Of a stretch of DNA of 64,000 nt, positions 28,534 through 36,531 are shown piece after piece. The notes beneath the pieces were generated by a model. The model did no database searches. It saw only the letters and a program-made list of their open reading frames with translations, and was not told the DNA's origin. Position 1 is the first letter of the stretch. Every line of letters starts with the position of its first letter. A program made the translations under genes and the position numbers. Origin of the DNA: Poriferisodalis sp965205175. GTDB taxonomy: Bacteria > Actinomycetota > Acidimicrobiia > Acidimicrobiales > Poriferisodalaceae. Where the stretch lies: contig NZ_OZ242038.1 of the NCBI RefSeq assembly GCF_965205175.1, positions 1,736,001 through 1,800,000 of the forward strand, in the 5' to 3' direction.

Positions 28534-29709
28534 TCACGGGCTCATGTTCCTGTGCAGCGCCAAGCAGGTGATGTCGTCCGATGCCGGTGCTTCGCCGGCG
28601 AATGCCGAGACCGCGTCGAAGATCGCGTGCATGGCTTCCTCGGCGCTGCGCGGCGGGCGGTCCGCGAAGAGCTGCAGGAGACGGTCGGTGCCGAACTCCT
28701 CCTGCTCCACGTTCATCGCTTCGCTGACGCCGTCGGTGTAGAGCACGAGGGTCTCGCCGGGCGCGAGTGTCAGGCGCTGCTCCGCCAGATTCGACGCGAA
28801 CACGGCCTCGGGCGCGATGCCCAAGGCCATGCCGCCGGTGGCCGACATCCGCTCGGCGCTGCCGTCGGCACGCACGATCACCGGCGGGTCGTGCCCGGCA
28901 CTGGCGTAGACCAGCTCGCCGGTGCGGGGCTCGTAGAGCGCCATCACGACGGTGACGAACATGAGCGTGGGATTGTCCGCCTGCAACACCCGGTTTGCCT
29001 CGATCAACGCTTCTCGCGGCGAGCCGGTGCCGATGGCGGCGCCCTTCAGCGCCGTTCTGCTGGACATCATGAACAGCGCTGCCGGGATGCCCTTGTCGGA
29101 CACGTCGGCCACGGTCGCGAACACCTTGTCGCCCGCCGCAGCCACGTAGTCGTAGAAGTCTCCGCCTACATTGCGCGCCGGGACCATGTTGGCGTCGATG
29201 CCGTAGGTCTGGGTCGCCGGAAAGTCGTCGGGCAGGATCGACTGCTGCACGTTGGAGGCGATGTCCAGCTCGTTTTGGAGCGTGACCAGCTTGTCGCGCG
29301 ACGCCGTGGCTTCCCGCCACTGTCGGAGATGCTCGACCGTGCGCTCGATCGTGATCTGCAGGTCGTCGAAGTCGACCGGCTTGGTGACGAAGTCGAATGC
29401 CCCACGGTTCATGGCCGTGCGGATGTTGCCCATGTCACCGTAGGCCGAGATGATCACGGCCCGCAGGTCCTGGTTGAGCGAGCCGAGCTGAGAGAGCAGC
29501 GTCAGCCCGTCCATCTGCGGCATGTTGATGTCCGACAGCACCAAGTCGATGGTGTCGTCGGCCCGCAGCTTCTCCAGAGCCTCCAAGCCGTTTGCTGCGA
29601 ACTGGAAGTCGTATTTCCCGCTGCGGATCTGCCTGCGCATGCGCTGCAGGACCAGCGGTTCCAGATCGGGCTCGTCGTCGACGACGAGGATACGCCAAGG
29701 CTGTGGCAT
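28534..29709 (-). CDS. Response regulator with PP2C (SpoIIE/RsbU) phosphatase output
   Basis: 391 residues. Residues 1-~125 are a receiver: 'LVVDDEPDL', phospho-acceptor Asp in 'LVLSDINMPQMDG', 'ISAYGD' and 'FVTKPVDF'. A short coiled linker leads to a PP2C-type phosphatase with metal-binding Asp in 'VGGDFYDYV', 'VADVSDKGIPAALFM', 'YASAGHDPPV', 'LYTDGVSEAM' and 'SDDITCLAL'. It would dephosphorylate the STAS antagonist when its receiver is phosphorylated. Six bases separate it from the STAS gene. The kinase at the end of the operon is its likely phosphodonor. Confidence 0.92.
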   Translation of the reverse strand: MPQPWRILVVDDEPDLEPLVLQRMRRQIRSGKYDFQFAANGLEALEKLRADDTIDLVLSDINMPQMDGLTLLSQLGSLNQDLRAVIISAYGDMGNIRTAMNRGAFDFVTKPVDFDDLQITIERTVEHLRQWREATASRDKLVTLQNELDIASNVQQSILPDDFPATQTYGIDANMVPARNVGGDFYDYVAAAGDKVFATVADVSDKGIPAALFMMSSRTALKGAAIGTGSPREALIEANRVLQADNPTLMFVTVVMALYEPRTGELVYASAGHDPPVIVRADGSAERMSATGGMALGIAPEAVFASNLAEQRLTLAPGETLVLYTDGVSEAMNVEQEEFGTDRLLQLFADRPPRSAEEAMHAIFDAVSAFAGEAPASDDITCLALHRNMSP

Positions 29710-29714
29710 CGGCC

Positions 29715-30053
29715 CTAGTTCGCCAGCTGCGCCTTCGCTTCGTCCAGCGTCCCGTACACCGAGATGATCTGATTGAAGCCGCTGATGCGGAACACTTCGT
29801 CGACCGAGGCGGCGAGGGAGCAGACGGCGAAGGGCGTCGATTGGCCGCCGAGGCTCTGCGCGAGCAGCAGCAGCACCCGCAGGCCCGCGCTGCTGATGTA
29901 GTCGATGCCGCCCAAGTCGAGGATGACACGCTCATCGTCGTCAGCGATGGCCGCGACGAGCCCCTCATGGAATTCGGCGGAGTTGGATCCGTCCACGCGG
30001 CCGGCGGGACTGATCACGTTGGTGCCAGCGTCCCGCTCCTGTGCGAGTTCCAT
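29715..30053 (-). CDS. STAS-domain anti-sigma-factor antagonist
   Basis: 112 residues from ATG 30053, which has a GGAGG Shine-Dalgarno 9 nt upstream; the open frame continues 5' without homology. The fold is a single STAS domain with 'SPAGRVDGSNSAEF', 'VILDLGGIDYISSAGLRVL' (phosphorylatable Ser in 'SSAG') and 'FRISGFNQIISVY'. Unphosphorylated, it would bind the RsbW-like kinase and free its sigma factor. First gene of the five-gene signalling operon, divergent from uvrC. Confidence 0.9.
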   Translation of the reverse strand: MELAQERDAGTNVISPAGRVDGSNSAEFHEGLVAAIADDDERVILDLGGIDYISSAGLRVLLLLAQSLGGQSTPFAVCSLAASVDEVFRISGFNQIISVYGTLDEAKAQLAN

Positions 30054-30201
30054 AGTGTGCAGCCTCCTGCGCAGCTCGTCTGACTCGAGACGGGGTGTCC
30101 CGCCGGCGCAACCTACTACACGGCCTCGCCATGCGCACTCGCCCGCAGCAACCGGCAGCTGCACCCCACCGTTGCACCCGGACAGTCAAGCGGCATTGCC
30201 T

Positions 30202-30207
30202 TAGCCT
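30202..30207 (+). promoter_or_regulatory. -10 box of uvrC (leaderless type)
   Basis: TAGCCT ends 6 nt before the GTG start at 30214, the same hexamer as upstream of uvrB. No Shine-Dalgarno lies between. Confidence 0.5.
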
Positions 30208-30213
30208 GCCCCT

Positions 30214-32070
30214 GTGAGCCTGCGTCCCACGGCGGGATCAGTGCCGGATGCGCCCGGGAGCTATCAGTTCCTGGACGCGGACGGACGAATCATCTACGTG
30301 GGCAAGGCGAAGAGCCTCCGTTCGCGCCTCAACAGCTACTTCGGCGACCCAGCGGGTCTGCACGACCGAACCGCGCAGATGATGGCCGCCGCCGCGTCCG
30401 TGGAGTGGATCGAGGTGTCGACCGAGGTCGAGGCGCTCATGCTCGAGTACAGCCTCATCCAGCGGCACCAGCCGCGGTTCAACGTCAGGCTGCGCGACGA
30501 CAAGTCGTATCCGTTCCTGGCCGTGACGCTGCTGGACGAATGGCCTCGTGCCATGGTGATGCGCGGACGGCGCAAGCGCGGCAACCGCTACTTCGGGCCG
30601 TACGGCCACGCCTATGCCATCCGGGAGACGCTCGACTTGCTGCTGCGGACCTTTCCGATCCGCACCTGCAGCGACACCAAGATGAAGACGCATCAGCGGC
30701 TCGGCCGGCCGTGCCTGCTGTACCACATCGAGCAGTGCGCAGCGCCGTGCGTGGGCGAGATCGGTCGCGACGACTACGACCGACTCGTGCGCGAGCTGGT
30801 GCGGTTCCTCGAAGGCGACACCGACGCTGTCGTGGGAGATCTCGAACAGCGCATGGCCGACGCCTCCGTCGAGCTCGAGTTCGAGCTGGCTGCTCGGCTG
30901 CGAGACCGTCTGGCCAGCGTTCGGCGCGCGATCGAGAAGCAGCAGCTTGCCGGGACCCGCGACGAGGACTTCGACGTCATCGGCATCGGCGACGACGAGC
31001 TGGAAGCCGCCGTCCAGCTGTTCTTCGTGCGCAAGGGCCGGGTCATGGGCCAGCGCGGCTACGTGATGGACAAGGTGGAGCCGCTCGACGGTCCTCAACT
31101 GGTCTCGCGCGTGCTGTCGGGGCTCTACCACGAGGAGAATCCGCTGGGCTGGCCCAAGGCCGTGCTGGTGCCGGAGCTGCCTGGCGATGCAGCGCTCTAC
31201 GAGCAATGGCTGAGCCGCGGGCGCGGCTCCCGTGTGAGGCTGCGCGTGCCGCAGCGAGGCGACAAGCGAGCGCTGATGGACACGGCAAGCCACAACGCGC
31301 GTGAGTCCCTGGCGCGTCATCGGCTGCGTCGCGGCAGCGACCACAACAGCCGGGCGCGTGCGCTGAACGAACTGGCCGACCACTTGGAGCTGCCTGGGCC
31401 GCCGCTGCGCATCGAGTGCTACGACATGAGCCACCTGCAGGGAACCGACTACGTCGGTTCCATGGTGGTGCTCGAAGACGGACTGCCTCGGCGCAGCGAG
31501 TACCGCCACTTCAAGGTGCGCAGCGTCGAAGGCAACGACGACTACGCAGCCATGAGCGAGGTGCTGCATCGCCGGCTGCGGAACTACTTGGCCGAGCGTG
31601 AGCTGCCTGCCTCGCAGCAGGGTCGGTTCGCCCATCCGCCTTCGCTGCTGGTGGTGGACGGCGGCAAAGGGCAGCTGGGCGTGGCGGCGGAAGTTCTCGA
31701 CGCGCTCGGCCTTCGAGAGCAGATACCGGTGTGTGCCTTGGCCAAGCAGTTCGAGGAGGTCTTCGTGCCGGGTCGTGCGGAGGCGGTGCGCATAGCCCGT
31801 CAGTCCGAGGCGCTCTACCTGCTGCAGCGCGTGCGCGACGAGAGTCACCGTTTCGCGGTGTCGTACCACCGAAAGCTGCGCGGCAAGGCCATGAAGCGGG
31901 GAGTGCTCGACGGCATCGCAGGGCTCGGCGACAAGCGGCGAGCGCGCCTGGTGAGCGAGCTCGGCGGCGTCGGTGCAGTGAAGTCGGCGTCGCTGGAGGA
32001 CTTGCAGGCGCTGAGCTGGCTTCCTGACGCCGTGGCGAGGGCTGTGCATGCAGCAACTCATCCCGGCTGA
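30214..32070 (+). CDS. uvrC: UvrABC excinuclease subunit C
   Basis: 618 residues from GTG 30214. The dual-incision nuclease of excision repair. GIY-YIG domain for the 3' cut at 'GSYQFLDADGRIIYVGKAKSLRSR' positions 14-37, a UVR motif (~205-240) that docks on UvrB, the RNase H-like domain with 'ECYDMSHLQGTDYVGSMVV' and 'LLVVDGGKGQLG' for the 5' cut, and a C-terminal helix-hairpin-helix pair around 'LDGIAGLGDKRRARLV'. The 3' end overlaps rapZ by 23 bp. Confidence 0.97.
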   Translation: MSLRPTAGSVPDAPGSYQFLDADGRIIYVGKAKSLRSRLNSYFGDPAGLHDRTAQMMAAAASVEWIEVSTEVEALMLEYSLIQRHQPRFNVRLRDDKSYPFLAVTLLDEWPRAMVMRGRRKRGNRYFGPYGHAYAIRETLDLLLRTFPIRTCSDTKMKTHQRLGRPCLLYHIEQCAAPCVGEIGRDDYDRLVRELVRFLEGDTDAVVGDLEQRMADASVELEFELAARLRDRLASVRRAIEKQQLAGTRDEDFDVIGIGDDELEAAVQLFFVRKGRVMGQRGYVMDKVEPLDGPQLVSRVLSGLYHEENPLGWPKAVLVPELPGDAALYEQWLSRGRGSRVRLRVPQRGDKRALMDTASHNARESLARHRLRRGSDHNSRARALNELADHLELPGPPLRIECYDMSHLQGTDYVGSMVVLEDGLPRRSEYRHFKVRSVEGNDDYAAMSEVLHRRLRNYLAERELPASQQGRFAHPPSLLVVDGGKGQLGVAAEVLDALGLREQIPVCALAKQFEEVFVPGRAEAVRIARQSEALYLLQRVRDESHRFAVSYHRKLRGKAMKRGVLDGIAGLGDKRRARLVSELGGVGAVKSASLEDLQALSWLPDAVARAVHAATHPG

Positions 32071-33058
32071 GCCTCCGCGCGGCCATACGCTGCGACCCGT
32101 GGCTGGGGGGCCGGAATTCGTCATCGTGGCCGGATCGTCAGGGGCCGGCCGCTCTACTGCGGCCAATGCGCTCGAGGATGTGGGCTGGTTCGTGATCGAC
32201 AACCTGCCGCCTCATCTCATCGGCGACGTGGCGGACATGGTGGCTCGCCCGGGTGCTCGCCTGCGCCGGGTGGTGCTGGTGGCGGGTACCCGCGAGTACC
32301 GGGAGGACCTGGTGACGGCGATTCGCCAGCTGCGCGAGCGCAACGCGTCGGTGCGCGTGGTGTACCTCGATGCACCGACCGCGGTGCTGGTGCGGCGCTA
32401 CGACGACACCAGACGGCGTCACCCGCTGCACACCGGCGACCAGCCGGTCGCCGTCCGCCACAGCCGGCCGTCGGATGCCGGATCTTCGGATACCGGACCG
32501 CCCGATGCTGGGCCGTCGAGCCCAGAGCCGGTGGCGGAGTCGGTCATCGATGCCATCGAGCTGGAGCGCGAGCTGCTCGCCGACGTGCGCGGCATCGCCG
32601 ATGTCGTCATCGACACGGGCGATCTGAACGTCCATGAGCTGCGTGACCGGGTGCGTGAGGAGATCGGTACGCCGGGCGACGATCCTCACATGCGCGCAGC
32701 GGTCACCTCCTTCGGCTACAAGCACGGCGTGCCCCCCGATGCCGACCTCGTCTTCGACTGCCGCTTCCTGCCCAACCCGCACTGGGTGCCAGAGCTGCGG
32801 CATCGCACCGGCCTGGATCCCAGCGTGCGCGAATGGGTGCTGGCACAGCCCGCGACCGGCGTCTTCCTCGCGCACCTGGTGCCGATGCTCCAGGAGCTGC
32901 TGCCGTGGTATCGCAACGAAGGCAAGTCGTACCTGACGATCGCGTTCGGCTGCACCGGCGGGCGCCACCGCAGCGTGGCCATTGCGGAGCACGTGGCACG
33001 TCTGGTCCTCGACGAGGCCCAAGAGCCGGCGTGTCGTCACCGCGATATCGCCCGCTAG
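32048..33058 (+). CDS. rapZ: RapZ/YvcJ-family nucleotide-binding protein
   Basis: 336 residues. N-terminal P-loop domain with 'GSSGAGRSTA' (29-38) and 'VIDNLPPHLIGD'; C-terminal domain with 'SFGYKHGVP', 'DCRFLPNPHW' and 'IAFGCTGGRHRSVAIAEH'. In enterobacteria RapZ is an RNA-binding adaptor tuning amino-sugar synthesis; in Gram-positives YvcJ is a GTPase of less clear role. Two oddities: the Walker A lysine is replaced by Arg35, and a ~30-residue Ser/Pro/Asp-rich insertion (~131-163) made of four 15-bp repeats sits before 'IDAIELERELL'. The usual downstream yvcK and whiA genes are absent. Confidence 0.9.
   Translation: MQQLIPAEPPRGHTLRPVAGGPEFVIVAGSSGAGRSTAANALEDVGWFVIDNLPPHLIGDVADMVARPGARLRRVVLVAGTREYREDLVTAIRQLRERNASVRVVYLDAPTAVLVRRYDDTRRRHPLHTGDQPVAVRHSRPSDAGSSDTGPPDAGPSSPEPVAESVIDAIELERELLADVRGIADVVIDTGDLNVHELRDRVREEIGTPGDDPHMRAAVTSFGYKHGVPPDADLVFDCRFLPNPHWVPELRHRTGLDPSVREWVLAQPATGVFLAHLVPMLQELLPWYRNEGKSYLTIAFGCTGGRHRSVAIAEHVARLVLDEAQEPACRHRDIAR
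32468..32527. repeat. Four in-frame 15-bp repeats inside rapZ
   Basis: Units at 32468-32482, 32483-32497, 32498-32512 and 32513-32527. The first two read CCGTCGGATGCCGGA and TCTTCGGATACCGGA; the last two are more diverged. They encode PSDAG-SSDTG-PPDAG-PSSPE. The sequence core resembles the array between fabH and fabG. Confidence 0.85.
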
Positions 33059-33189
33059 TCGTGGTGCGCAGTGACGCCGTTCACCCACAAGCCGCTGTGC
33101 GTCCGCTAGACAGCTAGCGACGGAACGGGCAGGGCTTGCAAGCAGTCTGCGGGGCCCGGGCCCGCACAAGGCGAAGAGGACGACACCAG

Positions 33190-34194
33190 ATGAGCGTGCG
33201 CGTGGGCGTCAACGGCTTCGGCCGGATCGGGCGCAATTTCTATCGGGCAGCAGACCGCCAGGGCTGCGAGGTCGAGGTCGTGGCGGTCAACGATCTCGGC
33301 GACACCGCCACCATGGCCCATCTGCTCAAGTACGACTCGGTGCTCGGCAATCTGCCGCACGACATCGCCACCGTCGAAGGCGGTATCGAGATCGACGGCA
33401 CCGTGCTGCCGGTGCTCTCCGAGCGCAATCCGGCCGACGTGCGGTGGGCCGACTTCGGCGTGGACGTCGTGGTGGAGTCCACCGGCCGATTCGCCTCGCG
33501 TGCAGCCGCAGCAGCGCACCTCGATGCGGGCGCGCCGCTCGTCATCGTGTCGGCACCGGCATCCGGCGCAGACGCCACCATCGTGGTGGGCGTGAACGAT
33601 GCCGACTTCGACCCCGCAGCGCACACGGTGATCTCGAATGCAAGCTGCACCACGAACTGCTTCGTGCCGATGGTGCAGGTGCTCGACCAGGCATTCGGCG
33701 TCCAGCAGGGCCTGATGACCACCATTCACGCCTACACCGGCGACCAGTCGCTGGTGGACGGGCCGCACGCCGATCTGCGCAGGGCGCGTGCTGCGGCAGT
33801 GAACATCATTCCGACTTCGACCGGCGCCGCCCGCGCCACCGGCCTGGTGCTGGCCTCGATGGCAGGCAAGCTCGACGGCACGTCGCTGCGGGTGCCGATC
33901 CCCGACGGCTCGATCACCGACTTCACGGCGACGCTGGACGCCGCCCCCAGCGTCGAGGAGGTGAACGAGGCCTTTGCTGCTGCAGCGGCCGGCGGCCCGC
34001 TGGCCGGCGTCCTGGAGTACTCCGAAGACCCGCTCGTGAGCAGCGACATCGTGGGCAACCCGGCGAGTTGTGTGTTCGATGCCGGCTTGACGATGGCGAT
34101 GGGCACCATGGTCAAGGTGCTCGGCTGGTACGACAACGAGTGGGGCTACTCGAACCGGCTCGTCGATCTCGTGGAGATCGCCTGCAACCGATGA
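33190..34194 (+). CDS. gap: Glyceraldehyde-3-phosphate dehydrogenase
   Basis: 334 residues from ATG 33190 with a GAAGAGGA Shine-Dalgarno. NAD-binding 'VGVNGFGRIGRNFYR' at the N-terminus, catalytic Cys153 in 'SNASCTTNCFVPM', the nearby active-site His in 'TTIHAYTGDQSLVDGP', and the C-terminal 'WYDNEWGYSNRLVDL'. Oxidises glyceraldehyde-3-phosphate to 1,3-bisphosphoglycerate. Overlaps pgk by 4 bp (ATGA), followed by tpiA: a compact lower-glycolysis operon. Confidence 0.97.
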   Translation: MSVRVGVNGFGRIGRNFYRAADRQGCEVEVVAVNDLGDTATMAHLLKYDSVLGNLPHDIATVEGGIEIDGTVLPVLSERNPADVRWADFGVDVVVESTGRFASRAAAAAHLDAGAPLVIVSAPASGADATIVVGVNDADFDPAAHTVISNASCTTNCFVPMVQVLDQAFGVQQGLMTTIHAYTGDQSLVDGPHADLRRARAAAVNIIPTSTGAARATGLVLASMAGKLDGTSLRVPIPDGSITDFTATLDAAPSVEEVNEAFAAAAAGGPLAGVLEYSEDPLVSSDIVGNPASCVFDAGLTMAMGTMVKVLGWYDNEWGYSNRLVDLVEIACNR

Positions 34195-35399
34195 GCGATG
34201 CCGCCAGCAGCCTGCCGCGACTTGAGGACCTCGAGCAGCGGCTCGGCAGTCTCGACGGTCGGCGCATCCTCGTTCGCTGCGACTTCAACGTTCCGCTGCG
34301 CGACGGTGCGAACCGCGAGCCCGAGATCGCAGACGACCTGCGCATTCGGGCAGCGCTGCCGACGCTGCGATGGCTGAGCGAGCGGGGTGCGGTCGTCACT
34401 GCATGCTCGCACCTCGGGCGTCCCGCCGGCCGGTTCGACCAGCGCTGCTCGCTGGCACCAGTGGCCGAGCGCTTGGCACAGCTCGCCCCCGAATCAGGGC
34501 TGGCCGAGAACCTGCGCTTCAGCCCCGGCGAGACCGCCAACGACCCTGCCTTCGTGGATGCGCTGGTCAGCGGGCGCCTGGGCATTCCGCTCCGTGGCGG
34601 GTCGCCTGCGTCACCGTCCGCTTCGCCGTCTGATTCGGCGCCCTTCGAGGGATACGTGAACGATGCCTTCGGCGCCAGCCACCGAGCGCACGCCTCGATT
34701 GTGGGCCCGCCGCGGCATCTGCCCAGTGCCGCAGGCCGCCTGCTGCACCGAGAGGCCGAGGTGTTCGGGCGATTGCGCAACGAAGCGAAGCGGCCGTTCG
34801 TAGCCGTGCTGGGCGGCGCCAAGGTGAGCGACAAGCTCGGCGTGGTCGAGGCGCTGGCGTCTGTGGTCGACACGCTGCTCATCGGCGGAGGCATGTGCTT
34901 CACGTTCCTCGCGGCACTCGGACACCCGATCGGCGACTCGCTCTGCGAGACCGACTTCGTCGCAACGTGCCGTCGGCTGCTCGACAGCGGCGCCAACATC
35001 GTGCTGCCGGTGGACATCACGGCTGTGGACGCCGGCGGGACGGTGCGTCAGATGGGCCGCAGCTTGCCGGACGGGTGCCGCGGACTGGACATCGGCCCGG
35101 GTTCGGCTGCGGAGTTCGACGACGTGATCGCCGGTGCCCGCACAGTTTTCTGGAACGGCCCCATGGGGCTGTTCGAAGACGAGCGCTTCGCGGCCGGGAC
35201 CCGTGCAGTGGCGCAGTCGATGGCCGACTCGCGGGCGTTCACCGTGGTCGGCGGCGGGGACAGCGCCGCAGCGGTGGCCCAGTTCGGCATCGCCCCGTAC
35301 ATGGACCACATCTCGACCGGGGGAGGGGCGGGTCTCGAGCTCATCGAGCGTGGCGATCTGCCTGGGCTGGCTGCTCTGCGAGAATCGACGCCGCGGTGA
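34191..35399 (+). CDS. pgk: Phosphoglycerate kinase
   Basis: 402 residues from ATG 34191, which overlaps the gap stop. 'RILVRCDFNVPLRDG', 'CSHLGRP', 'FGASHRAHAS', 'GGAKVSDKLGV', 'FWNGPMGLFE' and 'VVGGGDSAAAV' cover substrate and nucleotide sites. Transfers phosphate from 1,3-bisphosphoglycerate to ADP. Before 'YVNDAFGASH' there is a short Ser/Pro-rich insertion (about residues 137-151, encoded by ~12-bp repeats at 34602-34637) where most Pgk proteins have none, another case of repeat-derived insertion in a conserved protein. Confidence 0.96.
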   Translation: MSDAASSLPRLEDLEQRLGSLDGRRILVRCDFNVPLRDGANREPEIADDLRIRAALPTLRWLSERGAVVTACSHLGRPAGRFDQRCSLAPVAERLAQLAPESGLAENLRFSPGETANDPAFVDALVSGRLGIPLRGGSPASPSASPSDSAPFEGYVNDAFGASHRAHASIVGPPRHLPSAAGRLLHREAEVFGRLRNEAKRPFVAVLGGAKVSDKLGVVEALASVVDTLLIGGGMCFTFLAALGHPIGDSLCETDFVATCRRLLDSGANIVLPVDITAVDAGGTVRQMGRSLPDGCRGLDIGPGSAAEFDDVIAGARTVFWNGPMGLFEDERFAAGTRAVAQSMADSRAFTVVGGGDSAAAVAQFGIAPYMDHISTGGGAGLELIERGDLPGLAALRESTPR

Positions 35400-35460
35400 C
35401 CAGCACAATGTTGACCAATCCAGCCTGGAGCGGCTCTCGAACGAGGATGGAGGACACGCG

Positions 35461-36240
35461 ATGAGTCGGGTGCCGTTGATCTCAGGCAACTGGAAGATGC
35501 ACCTCGATCACCTGGAGGCCATCCAGTTGCTGCAGAAGCTGAGCTACGAGCTGGCCCGCCACCGCTACGACCAGGTCGAGGTCAGCGTTCACCCGCCCTT
35601 CGTCGACCTGCGGAGCTGCCAGACCGTCATCGACGCGGATCGCCTGCAGTTCAAGCTAGGAGCGCAGAGCTGCCATGAACGCAGCCACGGCGCCTACACC
35701 GGGGAGGTGTCGCCCGCCATGCTCGCCAGGCTCGACGTGCGCTACGTCATCGTCGGCCACAGCGAGCGCCGCGCCCTGTTCGGCGAAACCGACGACATCG
35801 TTGCGGCGAAGGCGGCCGCCGTCGCCAAGGCGGGCATGACCCCCATCGTCTGTGTCGGGGAGAACCTCGACGAACGAGAGTCCGGTCGTGCGGTCGACGT
35901 CGTCAGCACACAGTTGCGGGGCAGCCTCGCCAAGCTCACCAAGGCCGGCTTCGATGATCTGGTGGTCGCCTATGAGCCGGTGTGGGCGATTGGCACGGGC
36001 CGCACCGCTGCGCCCGAGGATGCGCAGGAGATGTGCGCTGCAGTCCGCAACGTGATCGAAGGGCTGCGCCGAGGTGCCGGCGAGCGCGTCCGGATTCAGT
36101 ACGGCGGCTCGGTAAAGCCCGTCAACGCGGCTGAGCTGCTGGCGCAGCCCGACCTCGACGGCGCGCTCGTCGGCGGGGCGTCGGTGGACGCGGTGCAGTT
36201 CGCCCGCATCGTCCGGGCCGCCGCCGACGTCACCGCCTAG
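35461..36240 (+). CDS. tpiA: Triosephosphate isomerase
   Basis: 259 residues from ATG 35461 with GGAGGA upstream. 'ISGNWKMHLD' (Asn/Lys of the active site), 'YVIVGHSERRALFGE' (electrophilic His), 'VAYEPVWAIGTGRTA' (catalytic Glu and loop 6) and 'IQYGGSVKPVN' (phosphate loop). Interconverts dihydroxyacetone phosphate and glyceraldehyde-3-phosphate. Third gene of the gap-pgk-tpiA operon. Confidence 0.97.
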   Translation: MSRVPLISGNWKMHLDHLEAIQLLQKLSYELARHRYDQVEVSVHPPFVDLRSCQTVIDADRLQFKLGAQSCHERSHGAYTGEVSPAMLARLDVRYVIVGHSERRALFGETDDIVAAKAAAVAKAGMTPIVCVGENLDERESGRAVDVVSTQLRGSLAKLTKAGFDDLVVAYEPVWAIGTGRTAAPEDAQEMCAAVRNVIEGLRRGAGERVRIQYGGSVKPVNAAELLAQPDLDGALVGGASVDAVQFARIVRAAADVTA

Positions 36241-36276
36241 AGATTCGCCGCGAGCATGGCTGGCGCTGCGCGCCGG

Positions 36277-36282
36277 TAGTCT
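36277..36282 (+). promoter_or_regulatory. Candidate -10 box of secG
   Basis: TAGTCT lies 8 nt before GTG 36291 and 11 nt before ATG 36294, in the short tpiA-secG gap. Same hexamer as upstream of the RecQ-like gene. Confidence 0.35.
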
Positions 36283-36290
36283 GGGCGTGC

Positions 36291-36521
36291 GTGATGGTCT
36301 GGCTCGTCGGTGCTGTGCATCTGCTGTCTGCGTTCGGTCTGATCGGCTTGGTTTTGCTCCACAGCGGACGTGGCGGCGGTGTGTCCGACATGTTCGGCGG
36401 CACGGTGGGCTCCACCGCTGCGGGCTCGACGGTCGCGGAGAAGAACCTGAGTCGTATCACCGTCGTGGTCGCCGTCTCGTTCGGCTTCACGACGCTGATA
36501 CTCGGCCTGCTGCTCGCATAA
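36291..36521 (+). CDS. secG: Preprotein translocase subunit SecG
   Basis: 76 residues (GTG 36291, or ATG 36294 one codon later). Two membrane helices: 'WLVGAVHLLSAFGLIGLVLL' and 'ITVVVAVSFGFTTLILGLL', joined by a Gly-rich loop 'HSGRGGGVSDMFGG' that is the SecG signature. A non-essential accessory of the SecYEG channel. The gap-pgk-tpiA-secG order is conserved in actinobacteria and supports the call. Confidence 0.93.
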   Translation: MMVWLVGAVHLLSAFGLIGLVLLHSGRGGGVSDMFGGTVGSTAAGSTVAEKNLSRITVVVAVSFGFTTLILGLLLA

Positions 36522-36531
36522 CGGCGCCGGC

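Noticed and set aside
33059..33189. Possible small gene or riboswitch between rapZ and gap
   Set aside because: The gap holds only a GC-rich partial palindrome and the gap Shine-Dalgarno; no conserved riboswitch core or credible small frame was found.
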